Shown here one piece after another: positions 8,622-17,193 of a stretch of DNA of 64,000 nucleotides. The number at the start of each line of letters is the position of its first letter. Positions within the stretch are counted from its first letter, which is position 1. Source of the stretch: Thalassovita litoralis. GTDB taxonomy: Bacteria > Pseudomonadota > Alphaproteobacteria > Rhodobacterales > Rhodobacteraceae. The notes beneath the pieces were generated by a model. That model did not search any database and was not told the DNA's origin. It was given only the letters and a program-made list of their open reading frames with translations. The DNA is taken from the NCBI RefSeq assembly GCF_900182725.1, contig NZ_FXTO01000006.1, positions 62,001 through 126,000 on the forward strand, written 5' to 3'. The translations under genes and the position numbers were made by a program.

Positions 8622-9565
8622 GCGATCCATTTTTCCACCCTGTTTCGGGTTTTGAACTGCCGCGTTTTGCGGGGATACCGACCTTCATGCGGCTTCCATT
8701 CGTGCCGCCGGGGCATGAACGGTTCAGCGATGTGCAGGTGGGGCTGATTGGCGTGCCGTGGGATAGCGGCACGACGAACCGGCCGGGGCCGCGACATGGC
8801 CCGCGGCAGATGCGGGACGCGTCCACCATGATCCGGGCGCAGCATCCGGTTTCCGGGATACGCCCGTTTGAACAGGCGGCCTGCGCCGATCTGGGGGATG
8901 TGGCGATCAACCCGGCTGATATTCAGGACAGCATGGCGCGGATCACGGCCTTTTACAGTGCGGCAATGGCGGCGGGAATCCGGCCCCTGACGGTGGGGGG
9001 CGATCATCTGACATCGCTGCCAGTGTTACGGGCGCTGGCCGCAAACGGCCCGCTGGGAATGATCCATTTCGACAGTCACACGGATCTGTATCATTCCTAT
9101 TTCAACGGCCAGATGTACACCCACGGCACCCCGTTCCGCCGCGCCGTGGAAGAGGGGCTTTTGGACCCCAAGCGCGTGATTCAAATCGGCATTCGCTGCT
9201 CGCAATACGATAGCGAGGATTTGGATTTCGCCCGTGCCAACGGCATTCGTATCGTCTCAATCGAAGAATTCCACGCCCGCGGCCCCGAGGATGTGATGGC
9301 CGAAGCACGGCAGATCGTGGGGCAGCGGGACACTTATGTTTCTTATGACATCGACTTTGTCGACCCGGCCTTTGCCCCCGGCACCGGAACGCCCGAAGTG
9401 GGCGGCCCGAATGCCTATCAGGCGTTACAGGTGGTGCGCGGGCTAAGCGGTGTGCGGATCGCGGGTGCTGACGTGGTCGAGGTGTCGCCCCCCTTCGATC
9501 CCAGTGGCGGCACCGCCTATCTGGCTGTTACGGTGATGTTTGAATTGTTGTGCCAGATGGTGTGA
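8618..9565 (+). CDS. Ureohydrolase (agmatinase/guanidinobutyrase family)
   Basis: A 315-residue manganese-dependent amidino hydrolase that releases urea from a guanidino compound. Metal-binding motifs are present: GGDH (about residue 128), HFDSHTD (about 149) and DIDFVDPAFAPGTGTP (about 244). The middle motif has Ser where most arginases have Ala (DAHxD). The family contains agmatinases, guanidinobutyrases and guanidinopropionases, and the substrate cannot be read from sequence. It shares an ATGA overlap with the C40 peptidase gene. Confidence 0.88.
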   Translation: MSDPFFHPVSGFELPRFAGIPTFMRLPFVPPGHERFSDVQVGLIGVPWDSGTTNRPGPRHGPRQMRDASTMIRAQHPVSGIRPFEQAACADLGDVAINPADIQDSMARITAFYSAAMAAGIRPLTVGGDHLTSLPVLRALAANGPLGMIHFDSHTDLYHSYFNGQMYTHGTPFRRAVEEGLLDPKRVIQIGIRCSQYDSEDLDFARANGIRIVSIEEFHARGPEDVMAEARQIVGQRDTYVSYDIDFVDPAFAPGTGTPEVGGPNAYQALQVVRGLSGVRIAGADVVEVSPPFDPSGGTAYLAVTVMFELLCQMV

Positions 9566-9567
9566 CC

Positions 9568-9586
9568 CCGCGCCGCAAAGGCGCGG
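9568..9586. terminator. Possible bidirectional terminator hairpin
   Basis: CCGCGCC-GCAAA-GGCGCGG stem-loop filling the 29-bp gap between two convergent genes. There is no good T-run on either side, so it may only be partly effective. Confidence 0.45.
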
Positions 9587-9594
9587 CGGATGGT

Positions 9595-10533
9595 TTAGAA
9601 CGGCAACCCCTGTTTCAGCTTTGCCAGCGCCACCAAGGCCCGGTCGCGTGATGCTTCGATCTGATCGGGGTCCAGTCCGGCGATTTCCTGTTCCAGCCCA
9701 GCCACCAAATCCTCGACCAATTCGGGGGTCAGGCGGGGATGCCCCAGATCCTGCCAGCGGCTTTCCTGTGTCGGGCCCAGATGATCCAGATAATGCCGAT
9801 ACCCGCCCGGCCCACCGCCCAGATGATAAATCAAATGTGGCCCCATCAGACCCCAGCGCATCCCCGGACCATAGGCAATTGCGCGGTCGACATCGGCAAC
9901 ACTGGCAATCCCTTCGGCCACGATATTCACCGCTTCGCGATACAGGGCTGATGTCAGGCGGTTCGCCAGATGGCCGGGCCGTTCCTTTTGCACCCGGATC
10001 GTGACCCGGTCCAAAGAGGCATAAAATGCCTCGGCGCGGGACAGGGTATCCGGGGCCGTGCGGTTCCCCGCGACCAGTTCCACCAAAGGCACCAGATGCG
10101 GCGGGTTCATCGGATGGGCCACCAGAATGCGGCCCGGATGCTGCGCCTGTGCCTGTATATCCGTGGCCATCAGGGAAGACGTTGAAGAGGCGATTAAGAC
10201 ATCGGCTTCCAATGCGGCCTCTGCCTGCGCGACGATCTGTTGCTTCGGGCCAATCCGGTCGGGGCCACATTCCTGCACGAACGTGGCGCCGTGACAGGCG
10301 GCGCCGATGTCGTTGAACACGGCCAACTGGTCAAGTGGCGGGGTGTCGGGCAGGTCCGAAACCAGTTCAGACAGATGCGGCCAGGCGCGGATGATGAAGT
10401 CACGGCAATAATCTGCGGCCTGCGGATTGGGGTCTGCGATCCGCACGCGATGGCCATAAGCCAGAAACAGTGCTGACCAGCTTGCGCCGATCAGCCCGCC
10501 GCCCAGAGCGGCAATGGTGTGGGGGTGTGTCAT
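9595..10533 (-). CDS. 3-hydroxyacyl-CoA dehydrogenase-like NAD oxidoreductase (L-carnitine/L-gulonate dehydrogenase type)
   Basis: A 312-residue two-domain dehydrogenase. The N-terminal Rossmann fold has GGGLIGASWSALFLA (residues 11-25). The HPMNPPHLVPLVELV segment (about 135-150) and the C-terminal helical domain (RLTSALYREA) are typical of the 3-hydroxyacyl-CoA dehydrogenase superfamily. The length near 310 and the HPMNPP variant fit carnitine 3-dehydrogenase, lambda-crystallin or L-gulonate dehydrogenase relatives better than fatty-acid enzymes. No partner genes for carnitine breakdown are adjacent, so the substrate is open. Confidence 0.82.
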   Translation of the reverse strand: MTHPHTIAALGGGLIGASWSALFLAYGHRVRIADPNPQAADYCRDFIIRAWPHLSELVSDLPDTPPLDQLAVFNDIGAACHGATFVQECGPDRIGPKQQIVAQAEAALEADVLIASSTSSLMATDIQAQAQHPGRILVAHPMNPPHLVPLVELVAGNRTAPDTLSRAEAFYASLDRVTIRVQKERPGHLANRLTSALYREAVNIVAEGIASVADVDRAIAYGPGMRWGLMGPHLIYHLGGGPGGYRHYLDHLGPTQESRWQDLGHPRLTPELVEDLVAGLEQEIAGLDPDQIEASRDRALVALAKLKQGLPF

Positions 10534-10946
10534 CTATTGATCCGGTTGGTTTCGGGTTGATGTACCCTTTCCCATCACGCCCCGACACACAAGCCACCAG
10601 CGGACAGGGCAAAACCCAATTGGCTTCTTTCTGATCAGAAATACTCAAACCCACAGGACGGATAAGCGTTCCGTCAAAGATCTGCGCGACGGGTTTTGCC
10701 GGATCGCAGTGCTACATAGGAATGCAGAGAGCGTCTTGCCCTGATCCTGAAGGTGCAGGTTCAAGAAGGGGCGCGTTCAGGGCCGCAGGTTTTGTGAACG
10801 CTGCCCGATCCAATTTTGTGACTAAATATTGTGCAGATTGTTCAAAGGTTGGGCAATTTTATGCGGCGTTCTTTTGCAGGCTACAAAGACAGAACCGGCA
10901 CTGATGTGAGGCTTTACTTGTCCTTGGACGGGTGGTCGAAGCAGAT
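10534..10946. other. 413-bp divergent intergenic region before nasT
   Basis: It separates the dehydrogenase start from nasT and should hold both promoters. It contains one copy of the dispersed GAGTATTT motif (10625-10646) and an AT-rich stretch at about 10808-10862, the likeliest place for the nasT promoter. I find no convincing sigma-54 or NtrC site and no RNA gene. Confidence 0.5.
10625..10646 (-). repeat. Dispersed intergenic motif, copy 2
   Basis: On the minus strand: GAGTATTT, then CTG, then ATCAGAAAGAA. This is the ATCAGAAAGAA subtype, shared with the copy at 61544. Confidence 0.55.
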
Positions 10947-11531
10947 ATGACTGACACGCTGTCCATTATCATCGTTGAACCAGATCGGGATCGTGCGCTG
11001 CCCATCGTCGACAGCCTGCGCGCGGCGGGGTCTTTTGACATCCATGTGATTTCGGACCCTACCTGGCTGGCGCGCCAGATCGAAGAACGCAGGCCGGATG
11101 TGGTGCTTATTGATCTGGCAAATCCGTCGCGCGACATTCTAGAGGAACTGGCGGTGGCCTCTGGCCCATTAGAACGTCCCGTGGCGATGTTTGTGGATAG
11201 TTCGGACGAAGGATTATCGGCTGCCGCCATTGAGGCGGGCGTTTCGGCCTATGTGGTGGATGGAATGCAGCCATCCCGCGTTAAACCTGTGCTGGATGCG
11301 GCTATTGCCCGGTTTCGTATGTTCCAGCGTATGCGCACGGAGCTGGCCGAAACCAAGCGCGCCCTAGAGGAACGGAAGGTGATCGACCGAGCCAAGGGCA
11401 TGATCATGAAGGCGCGGGGCGTGGACGAGGGCGAGGCCTATGTCATCCTGCGCAAGGCGGCGATGAATCAAAACAAGCGGGTCGCTGATGTGGCGGCGGC
11501 GCTGGTTCTGTCGGCGGGGCTTCTGGGATGA
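10947..11531 (+). CDS. nasT: ANTAR-domain antiterminator NasT
   Basis: A 194-residue response-regulator-like protein. Residues 1-115 form a receiver-type domain (IIVEPDRDRA, VVLIDLANP), and the C-terminal ANTAR domain runs from about 125 to 190 (RALEERKVIDRAKGMIM, AYVILRKAAM). ANTAR domains bind paired hexaloop hairpins in RNA and prevent terminator formation. NasT does this for nitrate assimilation genes when its partner NasS binds nitrate. I use the ATG at 10947; a GTG five codons upstream is possible. The gene overlaps nasS by 4 bp, and a matching hairpin-terminator leader lies downstream before nrtA. Confidence 0.92.
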   Translation: MTDTLSIIIVEPDRDRALPIVDSLRAAGSFDIHVISDPTWLARQIEERRPDVVLIDLANPSRDILEELAVASGPLERPVAMFVDSSDEGLSAAAIEAGVSAYVVDGMQPSRVKPVLDAAIARFRMFQRMRTELAETKRALEERKVIDRAKGMIMKARGVDEGEAYVILRKAAMNQNKRVADVAAALVLSAGLLG

Positions 11532-12709
11532 GGCAGACGCAGATTTCTGTAGGGTTCATTCCATTGGTGGATGCCGCGCCGCTGGTGGTCGCGCACGAGA
11601 TGGGCTTTGCCGCAGAAGAAGGGATTGCGCTGGATCTCAGGCGTGCGCCATCGTGGTCGTCCATTCGGGATATGCTGTCTTTTGGTCAGGTGGATGCTGC
11701 GCATATGCTGGCCCCTATGCCGGTTGCTACGGCGCTGGGGCTTGGCGGGGGGATGACGCCCGTGGTGGCAGGGTCTGTTCTGTCGGTCAACGGGACGGTG
11801 ATCGGGGTGAATACACAGATTGCGGCGCGATTGCGCTCGGCTGGGCATAATTTCGCGTTTGATGATGCGTATTCGGCGGGGGCGGCCCTGATTGCGGCCA
11901 CGCCTGACGGGCTGCGCATTGGGGTTCCCTTTCCGTTTTCGATGCAGCGCGCGCTGGTGGAATATTGGCTGGGGACCATTGGACATGCTGTACGCGAGAA
12001 GGTGACGATCCATACGGTTCCGCCGCCCCTGATGGTGGATGCGATCGAAGCCGGGGAAATTGATGCGTTTTGTGTGGGGGAACCCTGGGGGTCGATGGCG
12101 GTTGAAAAGGGGGTCGCCACATTGTTGTTGCCCGGTGCTGCCATTTGGAAATTCGCGCCAGAGAAGATTTTAGCGGTACGCAGCACATGGGCGGAAACCG
12201 AAAGCGTTCTGCTGGGGCGGCTGATCCGGGCTGTCTGGCGGGCGGGGCGGTGGCTGGCGGAACCTGCATCGCAAAGTCTGGCGGCAGAGCTGCTATCGCG
12301 TCAGCGCTATCTTGATCTGTCGCCCGAGATTATTGAACGCGCATTGACCGGGCGTCTGGTGATTTCCTCGCGCGGGGAAGAACGGCAGGTGCCGCAGTTT
12401 TTGGAATTCTTCGATGGGGTGGCCACTTTTCCGTGGCGGTCGCAGGGGGAATGGATCGGGCGGCATCTTGCGCAGCAGCATCAGTTGGACGTGACCGCAT
12501 CCGCCACGGCAGGGGGGGCTGTCTTTCGGACCGATCTGTATCGGGCAGCCTTGGGCCGGACCAGTGCGATCCTTCCGGTGGAATCGAGCAAACCCGAAGG
12601 CGGAATGCCCGAGGTTTCTTCGGTGCCGGGGATGACGGGGCATGTCAGTCTGAAGCCGGATACGTTTTTTGACGGCACTGTTTTTGAACCGATCCAAGAT
12701 AATCGCTGA
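11528..12709 (+). CDS. nasS: Nitrate/nitrite sensor NasS
   Basis: A 393-residue relative of the periplasmic nitrate-binding protein NrtA but without any signal peptide: it begins MRQTQISVGFIPL. It is therefore expected to be cytoplasmic. Known NasS proteins hold NasT inactive until nitrate or nitrite binds. The family segments VDAAPLVVAHEMGFAAEEGI and GVPFPFSMQRALVEYWLG are present. The ATGA overlap with nasT and the paralogue nrtA immediately downstream support the assignment over a transport role. Confidence 0.9.
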   Translation: MRQTQISVGFIPLVDAAPLVVAHEMGFAAEEGIALDLRRAPSWSSIRDMLSFGQVDAAHMLAPMPVATALGLGGGMTPVVAGSVLSVNGTVIGVNTQIAARLRSAGHNFAFDDAYSAGAALIAATPDGLRIGVPFPFSMQRALVEYWLGTIGHAVREKVTIHTVPPPLMVDAIEAGEIDAFCVGEPWGSMAVEKGVATLLLPGAAIWKFAPEKILAVRSTWAETESVLLGRLIRAVWRAGRWLAEPASQSLAAELLSRQRYLDLSPEIIERALTGRLVISSRGEERQVPQFLEFFDGVATFPWRSQGEWIGRHLAQQHQLDVTASATAGGAVFRTDLYRAALGRTSAILPVESSKPEGGMPEVSSVPGMTGHVSLKPDTFFDGTVFEPIQDNR

Positions 12710-12804
12710 AATTTCGGGCAAAATTGCGCTGCGGTGCAGAAAGTTATTCGGCCTGATCTGCCCCCAGTTGATCCACCCCTGATTCTGCCACACAAAAAAT
12801 AGAA

Positions 12805-12854
12805 CTGGTGGCAATGGCGCCGTCAGACAAGATATTTTCCCAATGTTTGGGAAA
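12805..12854 (+). promoter_or_regulatory. Paired ANTAR-type RNA hairpins in the nrtA leader
   Basis: Hairpin P1 (12805-12826): CTGGTGGC, hexaloop AATGGC, GCCGTCAG, an 8-bp stem with two G-U pairs. Hairpin P2 (12836-12854): TTTCCC, loop region AATGTT plus one T, GGGAAA. Both loops have A at position 1 and G at position 4, the known ANTAR recognition pattern, and are 15 nt apart. P2 needs a bulged T for a strict six-base loop. They lie directly before a terminator, so NasT binding would allow read-through into nrtA. Confidence 0.75.
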
Positions 12855-12861
12855 CCAGGGC

Positions 12862-12918
12862 AAAGCCGCTCGACCGATCACCTGTCTTTTCATGGTGATA
12901 CGTGTCGGCGGCTTTTTT
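12862..12918 (+). terminator. Regulated leader terminator upstream of nrtA
   Basis: A long hairpin: AAAGCCGC pairs with GCGGCTTT, CGAC with GTCG, and GATCACC with GGTGAT around an 11-nt loop. It is followed by TTTTTTG. It is placed before the nrtA start rather than after a gene, as expected of an attenuator controlled by NasT. Confidence 0.85.
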
Positions 12919-12965
12919 GTTTTTCCGCTCCGATGGAAACGGGGCGCAATCAAAGGGACAGACAG

Positions 12966-14333
12966 ATGAAGACTCTCCTCCTCGGCCTTGCCGCCTCCTC
13001 GGCTCTTATGTCTGGTGCTTGGGCGGATATGCTGGACTTGGAAAAGGACGAACTGACCTTTGGGTTTATCAAGCTGACGGATATGGCCCCGCTTGCGATT
13101 GCTTACGAACAGGGCTTTTTCGATGACGAAGGGCTGTTTGTAACGCTTGAAGCGCAAGCCAACTGGAAAGTGCTGATCGACGGCGTGATTGATGGCACAC
13201 TGGACGGGGCGCATATGCTGGCGGGGCAACCGCTGGCCGCGACGATTGGTTTCGGGACCAAGGCCCATATCATCACACCGTTTTCGATGGACCTGAACGG
13301 TAATGGGATCACGGTATCCAACGCGGTCTGGCAAGAGATGAAGCCAAACATCCCGGTTGGCGATGATGGGAAGCCGGTTCATCCGATCTCGGCCAAGGCG
13401 CTTGTTCCGGTGGTGGATAAATACAAAGCCGAAGGCAAGCCGTTCAATATGGGTATGGTCTTTCCGGTGTCGACCCATAATTACGAACTGCGGTATTGGC
13501 TGGCGGCGGGTGGGTTGCATCCGGGCTATTATTCGCCAGACAACATTACCGGGCAAATTGGCGCAGATGTGTTCCTGTCCGTTACCCCGCCCCCGCAAAT
13601 GCCATCTACCCTAGAGGCGGGTACGATCTATGGCTACAGCGTGGGCGAGCCGTGGAACCAGCAGGCCGTATTCAAGGGGATCGGCGTGCCGGTCGTGACG
13701 GATTACGAACTGTGGAAAAACAACCCAGAAAAAGTGTTCGGCATCACGGCGGAATTCGCCGAAAAATACCCGAACACCACCAAGGCCGTCGTCAAAGCCC
13801 TGATCCGCGCTGCGATGTGGCTGGATGAAAATGACAATGCCAATCGGCCGGAAGCCGTGAAAATCCTGTCTCGCCCTGATTATGTGGGGGCTGATTACGA
13901 CGTTATCGCAAATTCCATGACCGGCACGTTCGAGTATGAAAAAGGGGATAAGCGAGATGTTCCCGATTTTAACGTGTTCTTCCGGTATAATGCGACCTAC
14001 CCGTTTTATTCGGATGCAGTGTGGTATCTGACGCAGATGCGCAGATGGGGGCAAATCCCCGAGGCCAAGCCGGACGCGTGGTATGACGCGGTTGCGAAAT
14101 CCGTTTACAAGCCGGAAATCTATCTGGAGGCCGCGCGGCTTCTGGTCGAGGAAGGTCTTGCTAAAGAGGAAGATTTTCCTTGGACGTCAGATGGTTACAA
14201 AATTCCAACGCCCGCTGGGGATGTGATTGATGGCATTGCGTATGACGGCAAGACCCCGAATGCCTATCTGGACAGCCTGCCCATCGGACTGAAAGGCGAT
14301 CAAGCCGTCCAAGGCATAGAGGTGAAAGGGTAA
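12966..14333 (+). CDS. nrtA: Nitrate ABC transporter substrate-binding protein
   Basis: A 455-residue periplasmic binding protein of the NrtA/CmpA family. The N-terminus is a classical signal peptide ([11 protein letters not shown], cleavage likely after AWA near residue 20) and has no lipobox. Ligand-domain segments such as [20 protein letters not shown] and [16 protein letters not shown] match nitrate and bicarbonate binders. The start is fixed by the signal peptide and by the leader terminator ending about 50 bases upstream. It delivers nitrate to NrtB and the double ATPase encoded next. Confidence 0.92.
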   Translation: MKTLLLGLAASSALMSGAWADMLDLEKDELTFGFIKLTDMAPLAIAYEQGFFDDEGLFVTLEAQANWKVLIDGVIDGTLDGAHMLAGQPLAATIGFGTKAHIITPFSMDLNGNGITVSNAVWQEMKPNIPVGDDGKPVHPISAKALVPVVDKYKAEGKPFNMGMVFPVSTHNYELRYWLAAGGLHPGYYSPDNITGQIGADVFLSVTPPPQMPSTLEAGTIYGYSVGEPWNQQAVFKGIGVPVVTDYELWKNNPEKVFGITAEFAEKYPNTTKAVVKALIRAAMWLDENDNANRPEAVKILSRPDYVGADYDVIANSMTGTFEYEKGDKRDVPDFNVFFRYNATYPFYSDAVWYLTQMRRWGQIPEAKPDAWYDAVAKSVYKPEIYLEAARLLVEEGLAKEEDFPWTSDGYKIPTPAGDVIDGIAYDGKTPNAYLDSLPIGLKGDQAVQGIEVKG

Positions 14334-14349
14334 CTGCCCCTTCGCTTGC

Positions 14350-14374
14350 GGGCGCAGCCGCACCGGAGGCGCCC
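14350..14374 (+). promoter_or_regulatory. Intercistronic hairpin nrtA-nrtB
   Basis: GGGCGC / GCGCCC stem-loop in the 79-bp gap after nrtA, followed by a C/T-rich run rather than pure T. Such hairpins after binding-protein genes often raise the amount of the upstream message relative to the permease genes. Confidence 0.45.
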
Positions 14375-14412
14375 ATTTCCCCCTTTTCGTTCAATCCCGC
14401 AAGGATGCCGTA

Positions 14413-15495
14413 ATGACTGCTATCGACCCCCAAGCGCTGGATGCCAAGACCCAAGCGGTTCGTCGCGCGAAACTTTTCATATTGATCAACAAAGCTGACA
14501 CATGGTTTCGGGCCTTTGGCCTTTCATGGATAACACCTGTCCTCAGGGCGCTGGCCGGGGACGATCCGCAGGCACAGGTCAAAGAAATCTGGAAATTGCT
14601 TGGGGTGCCGGTTCTGGCGATTGTCGGGTTTCTGGCGCTGTGGGGGACATTGGCCCCGAAAGTACAGACATCGCTTGGGGCGATCCCCGGCCCGGTGGCC
14701 GTTTGGCAGGAGGCGGTCAACCTTCATCAGGATGCCAGCGACAAAGCCGAACAGAAGGCAAAATTCGTAGAGCGCGTCGAGGCGCGTAACGCAAGATACA
14801 TCGCCGCAGGGCAACCCGAAAAGGTGAAGGACATCCCCTATACCGGGTCGCCATCCTACTATGAACAGATATGGACCTCGATCAAAACGGTGTTCTTTGG
14901 CTTTCTGATCGGGTCTGCCATTGCCATTCCGCTGGGTATTTTTGCCGGTTTGTCGCCCTATGCGAACGCTGCGATCAATCCGCTGGTCCAGATATTCAAG
15001 CCCGTTTCGCCGCTGGCGTGGTTGCCAATCGTAACGATGGTGGTTTCGGCGCTTTACACTACGAATGACGGGTTCTTTGATAAATCTTTTTTGGTTTCAG
15101 CCATCACAGTTACGCTGTGTTCGCTGTGGCCGACGCTGATCAACACCTCCCTTGGGGTGGCTTCGATCGACAAGGATCTTGTTTCGGTGTCCCGTGTGCT
15201 GAAAATGGGCATCTGGCAAAAGATTACCAAACTGGTTTTGCCTTCGGCTTTGCCGCTGATTTTCACGGGGCTGCGCCTGTCCTTGGGGGTGGGCTGGATG
15301 GTGCTGATCGCCGCCGAAATGCTGGCGCAAAACCCTGGGCTTGGCAAATTCGTCTGGGATGAATTTCAGAACGGGTCTTCGCAGTCGCTTGCGAAAATCA
15401 TTGTTGCGGTACTGACCATCGGACTGATCGGGTTCTTGCTGGATCGCGTGATGTATGCCCTGCAATCCGTTTTCACCTTCTCCAAAAGCCGGTGA
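14413..15495 (+). CDS. nrtB: Nitrate ABC transporter permease
   Basis: A 360-residue inner-membrane permease. The BPD-transport domain lies in the C-terminal two thirds (about residues 145-355), with the coupling loop in VLKMGIWQKITKLVLPSALP. An N-terminal extension of roughly 75 residues precedes the first transmembrane segment. A charged insert (about 100-140, rich in K, E and A) sits between it and the conserved core. This makes the protein longer than cyanobacterial NrtB (about 270-280 residues). It overlaps or abuts the ATPase gene. Confidence 0.9.
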   Translation: MTAIDPQALDAKTQAVRRAKLFILINKADTWFRAFGLSWITPVLRALAGDDPQAQVKEIWKLLGVPVLAIVGFLALWGTLAPKVQTSLGAIPGPVAVWQEAVNLHQDASDKAEQKAKFVERVEARNARYIAAGQPEKVKDIPYTGSPSYYEQIWTSIKTVFFGFLIGSAIAIPLGIFAGLSPYANAAINPLVQIFKPVSPLAWLPIVTMVVSALYTTNDGFFDKSFLVSAITVTLCSLWPTLINTSLGVASIDKDLVSVSRVLKMGIWQKITKLVLPSALPLIFTGLRLSLGVGWMVLIAAEMLAQNPGLGKFVWDEFQNGSSQSLAKIIVAVLTIGLIGFLLDRVMYALQSVFTFSKSR

Positions 15496-15500
15496 TCGAG

Positions 15501-17189
15501 ATGGGTATTCTTAGCTTCAAAAACGTGTCGAAAGGCTTTGGCGACGGGGAGCATCGGGCCGAGGTTCTGAAGAACATCAGTCTTGAAGTCGCAGAGGGCG
15601 AGTTTCTTGTGCTGCTTGGCTTTTCGGGGACGGGGAAGACAACGCTTATCAATCTGATGGCGGGTCTGGAAAAGCCGTCGGAGGGGATCGTGACATTCAA
15701 GGAAGAGGAAATCACCGGCCCCGGCCCCGAGCGTGGTGTGATCTTTCAGAACTATTCGCTGATGCCTTGGCTGACGGTGGATCAAAATGTGGGGCTGGCC
15801 GTCGAGACAATTTTCCCCCGGCTTTCAAAAGCTGCAAAACAGGAAAAGATTGATCGCTACGTCAGAATGGTTGGATTGAGCCATGCCAGAATGCGCCGCC
15901 CGGCAGAGCTGTCGGGGGGAATGCGGCAGCGGGTGAATGTTGCCCGTGCCTTGGCGATGAATCCCGAGGTTTTGCTGTTGGATGAACCTCTTTCCGCCTT
16001 GGATGCACTGACCCGTGCCAATTTGGCCGATGAGATCGAACATATCTGGGAGGCCGACAAGAAAACCTGTGTGCTGATCACCAATGATGTGGACGAGGCG
16101 ATTTTGCTGGCGGACCGGATTATTGCGCTGAACCCGGACGGAACGCTGGGACAGGAATTCAAGGTCAGCATCCCGCGCCCACGGGATCGTGGTGCGATGA
16201 ACCATAACGAGATGTTCCACGCGCTGCGGGCGCAGGTCACGAATTACCTGATGGATGTGGGGATCAAGGCAAAGGCCGAAGGCAGCAAGCGGTTGCCGAA
16301 CGTAACGGCGATCCATAATCAAATCGTTCCAGCCGCCGTTGAACGGGCGCAGGAAGGTCTGATTGATCAGAAGTTCCTGACCTTCGAGGGGCTGCATAAA
16401 ATCTATCCTACCCCAAAAGGCCCGCTGACCGTGGTCGAGGATTTCAGCCTGAAGCTGAACCGTGGGGAATTCATTTCCCTGATCGGGCATTCTGGCTGTG
16501 GGAAGTCCACAGTTCTGACCATGGCGGCTGGCCTGAATGACATTTCCAAGGGTGTCATAAAGCTGGACGGATACGAGGTGCGCGGCGCTGATCCCGAACG
16601 TGCCGTGGTCTTTCAGTCCCCGAACCTGTTCCCGTGGCTGACTGCCAAGGAAAACGTCGCCATCGGTGTGGACAAGGTTTATCCCGGCGCGTCGCTGTCC
16701 GAACGTCAGGATGTCATCGAATATTACCTTGAAAAAGTGGGGCTTGCCGATGCGATGGATAAGCCCGCCGTGGACATGTCCAACGGCATGAAACAACGGG
16801 TTGGTATTGCCCGCGCCTTTGCCCTGTCGCCGAAGCTTCTGCTGTTGGATGAACCATTCGGCATGTTGGACAGCCTGACCCGATGGGAATTGCAAGAGGT
16901 GCTGATGGAGGTCTGGGAACGCACGAAAGTGACAGCAATCTGCGTGACCCATGACGTAGACGAGGCGATCCTTCTGGCGGATCGCGTCGTGATGATGACC
17001 AACGGACCGCAGGCGACAATCGGTCATATCACCAACGTAGACCTGCCCCGCCCGCGCACCCGCAAGGCGCTTCTGGAACACCCTGATTACTATGCCTATC
17101 GCCAGGAAGTTCTGGATTTCCTTGAAGAGTATGAACACGGCGCAAAACCGAAGGCCAAAACCGCCCCAAAGGCGATTGCAGCGGAGTAA
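15501..17189 (+). CDS. Nitrate ABC transporter ATPase with two fused nucleotide-binding domains
   Basis: A 562-residue protein carrying two complete ABC ATPase domains in tandem. Domain 1 (about 1-250) has Walker A GFSGTGKTT at 40-48, signature LSGGMRQRV and LLLDEPLSALD. Domain 2 (about 290-545) has GHSGCGKST near 329, the signature variant MSNGMKQRV and LLLDEPFGMLD. Cyanobacteria split these between NrtC, which also has a sensor domain, and NrtD. Here both ATPases sit on one chain and the sensor domain is absent. A GTG at 15492, overlapping the nrtB stop, is an alternative start. Confidence 0.9.
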   Translation: MGILSFKNVSKGFGDGEHRAEVLKNISLEVAEGEFLVLLGFSGTGKTTLINLMAGLEKPSEGIVTFKEEEITGPGPERGVIFQNYSLMPWLTVDQNVGLAVETIFPRLSKAAKQEKIDRYVRMVGLSHARMRRPAELSGGMRQRVNVARALAMNPEVLLLDEPLSALDALTRANLADEIEHIWEADKKTCVLITNDVDEAILLADRIIALNPDGTLGQEFKVSIPRPRDRGAMNHNEMFHALRAQVTNYLMDVGIKAKAEGSKRLPNVTAIHNQIVPAAVERAQEGLIDQKFLTFEGLHKIYPTPKGPLTVVEDFSLKLNRGEFISLIGHSGCGKSTVLTMAAGLNDISKGVIKLDGYEVRGADPERAVVFQSPNLFPWLTAKENVAIGVDKVYPGASLSERQDVIEYYLEKVGLADAMDKPAVDMSNGMKQRVGIARAFALSPKLLLLDEPFGMLDSLTRWELQEVLMEVWERTKVTAICVTHDVDEAILLADRVVMMTNGPQATIGHITNVDLPRPRTRKALLEHPDYYAYRQEVLDFLEEYEHGAKPKAKTAPKAIAAE

Positions 17190-17193
17190 CCCA

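Noticed and set aside
10880-10946. A sigma-54 promoter for nasT (GGCAC near 10897)
   Set aside because: The second half (TTGC at the right spacing) is missing, so the match is no better than chance.
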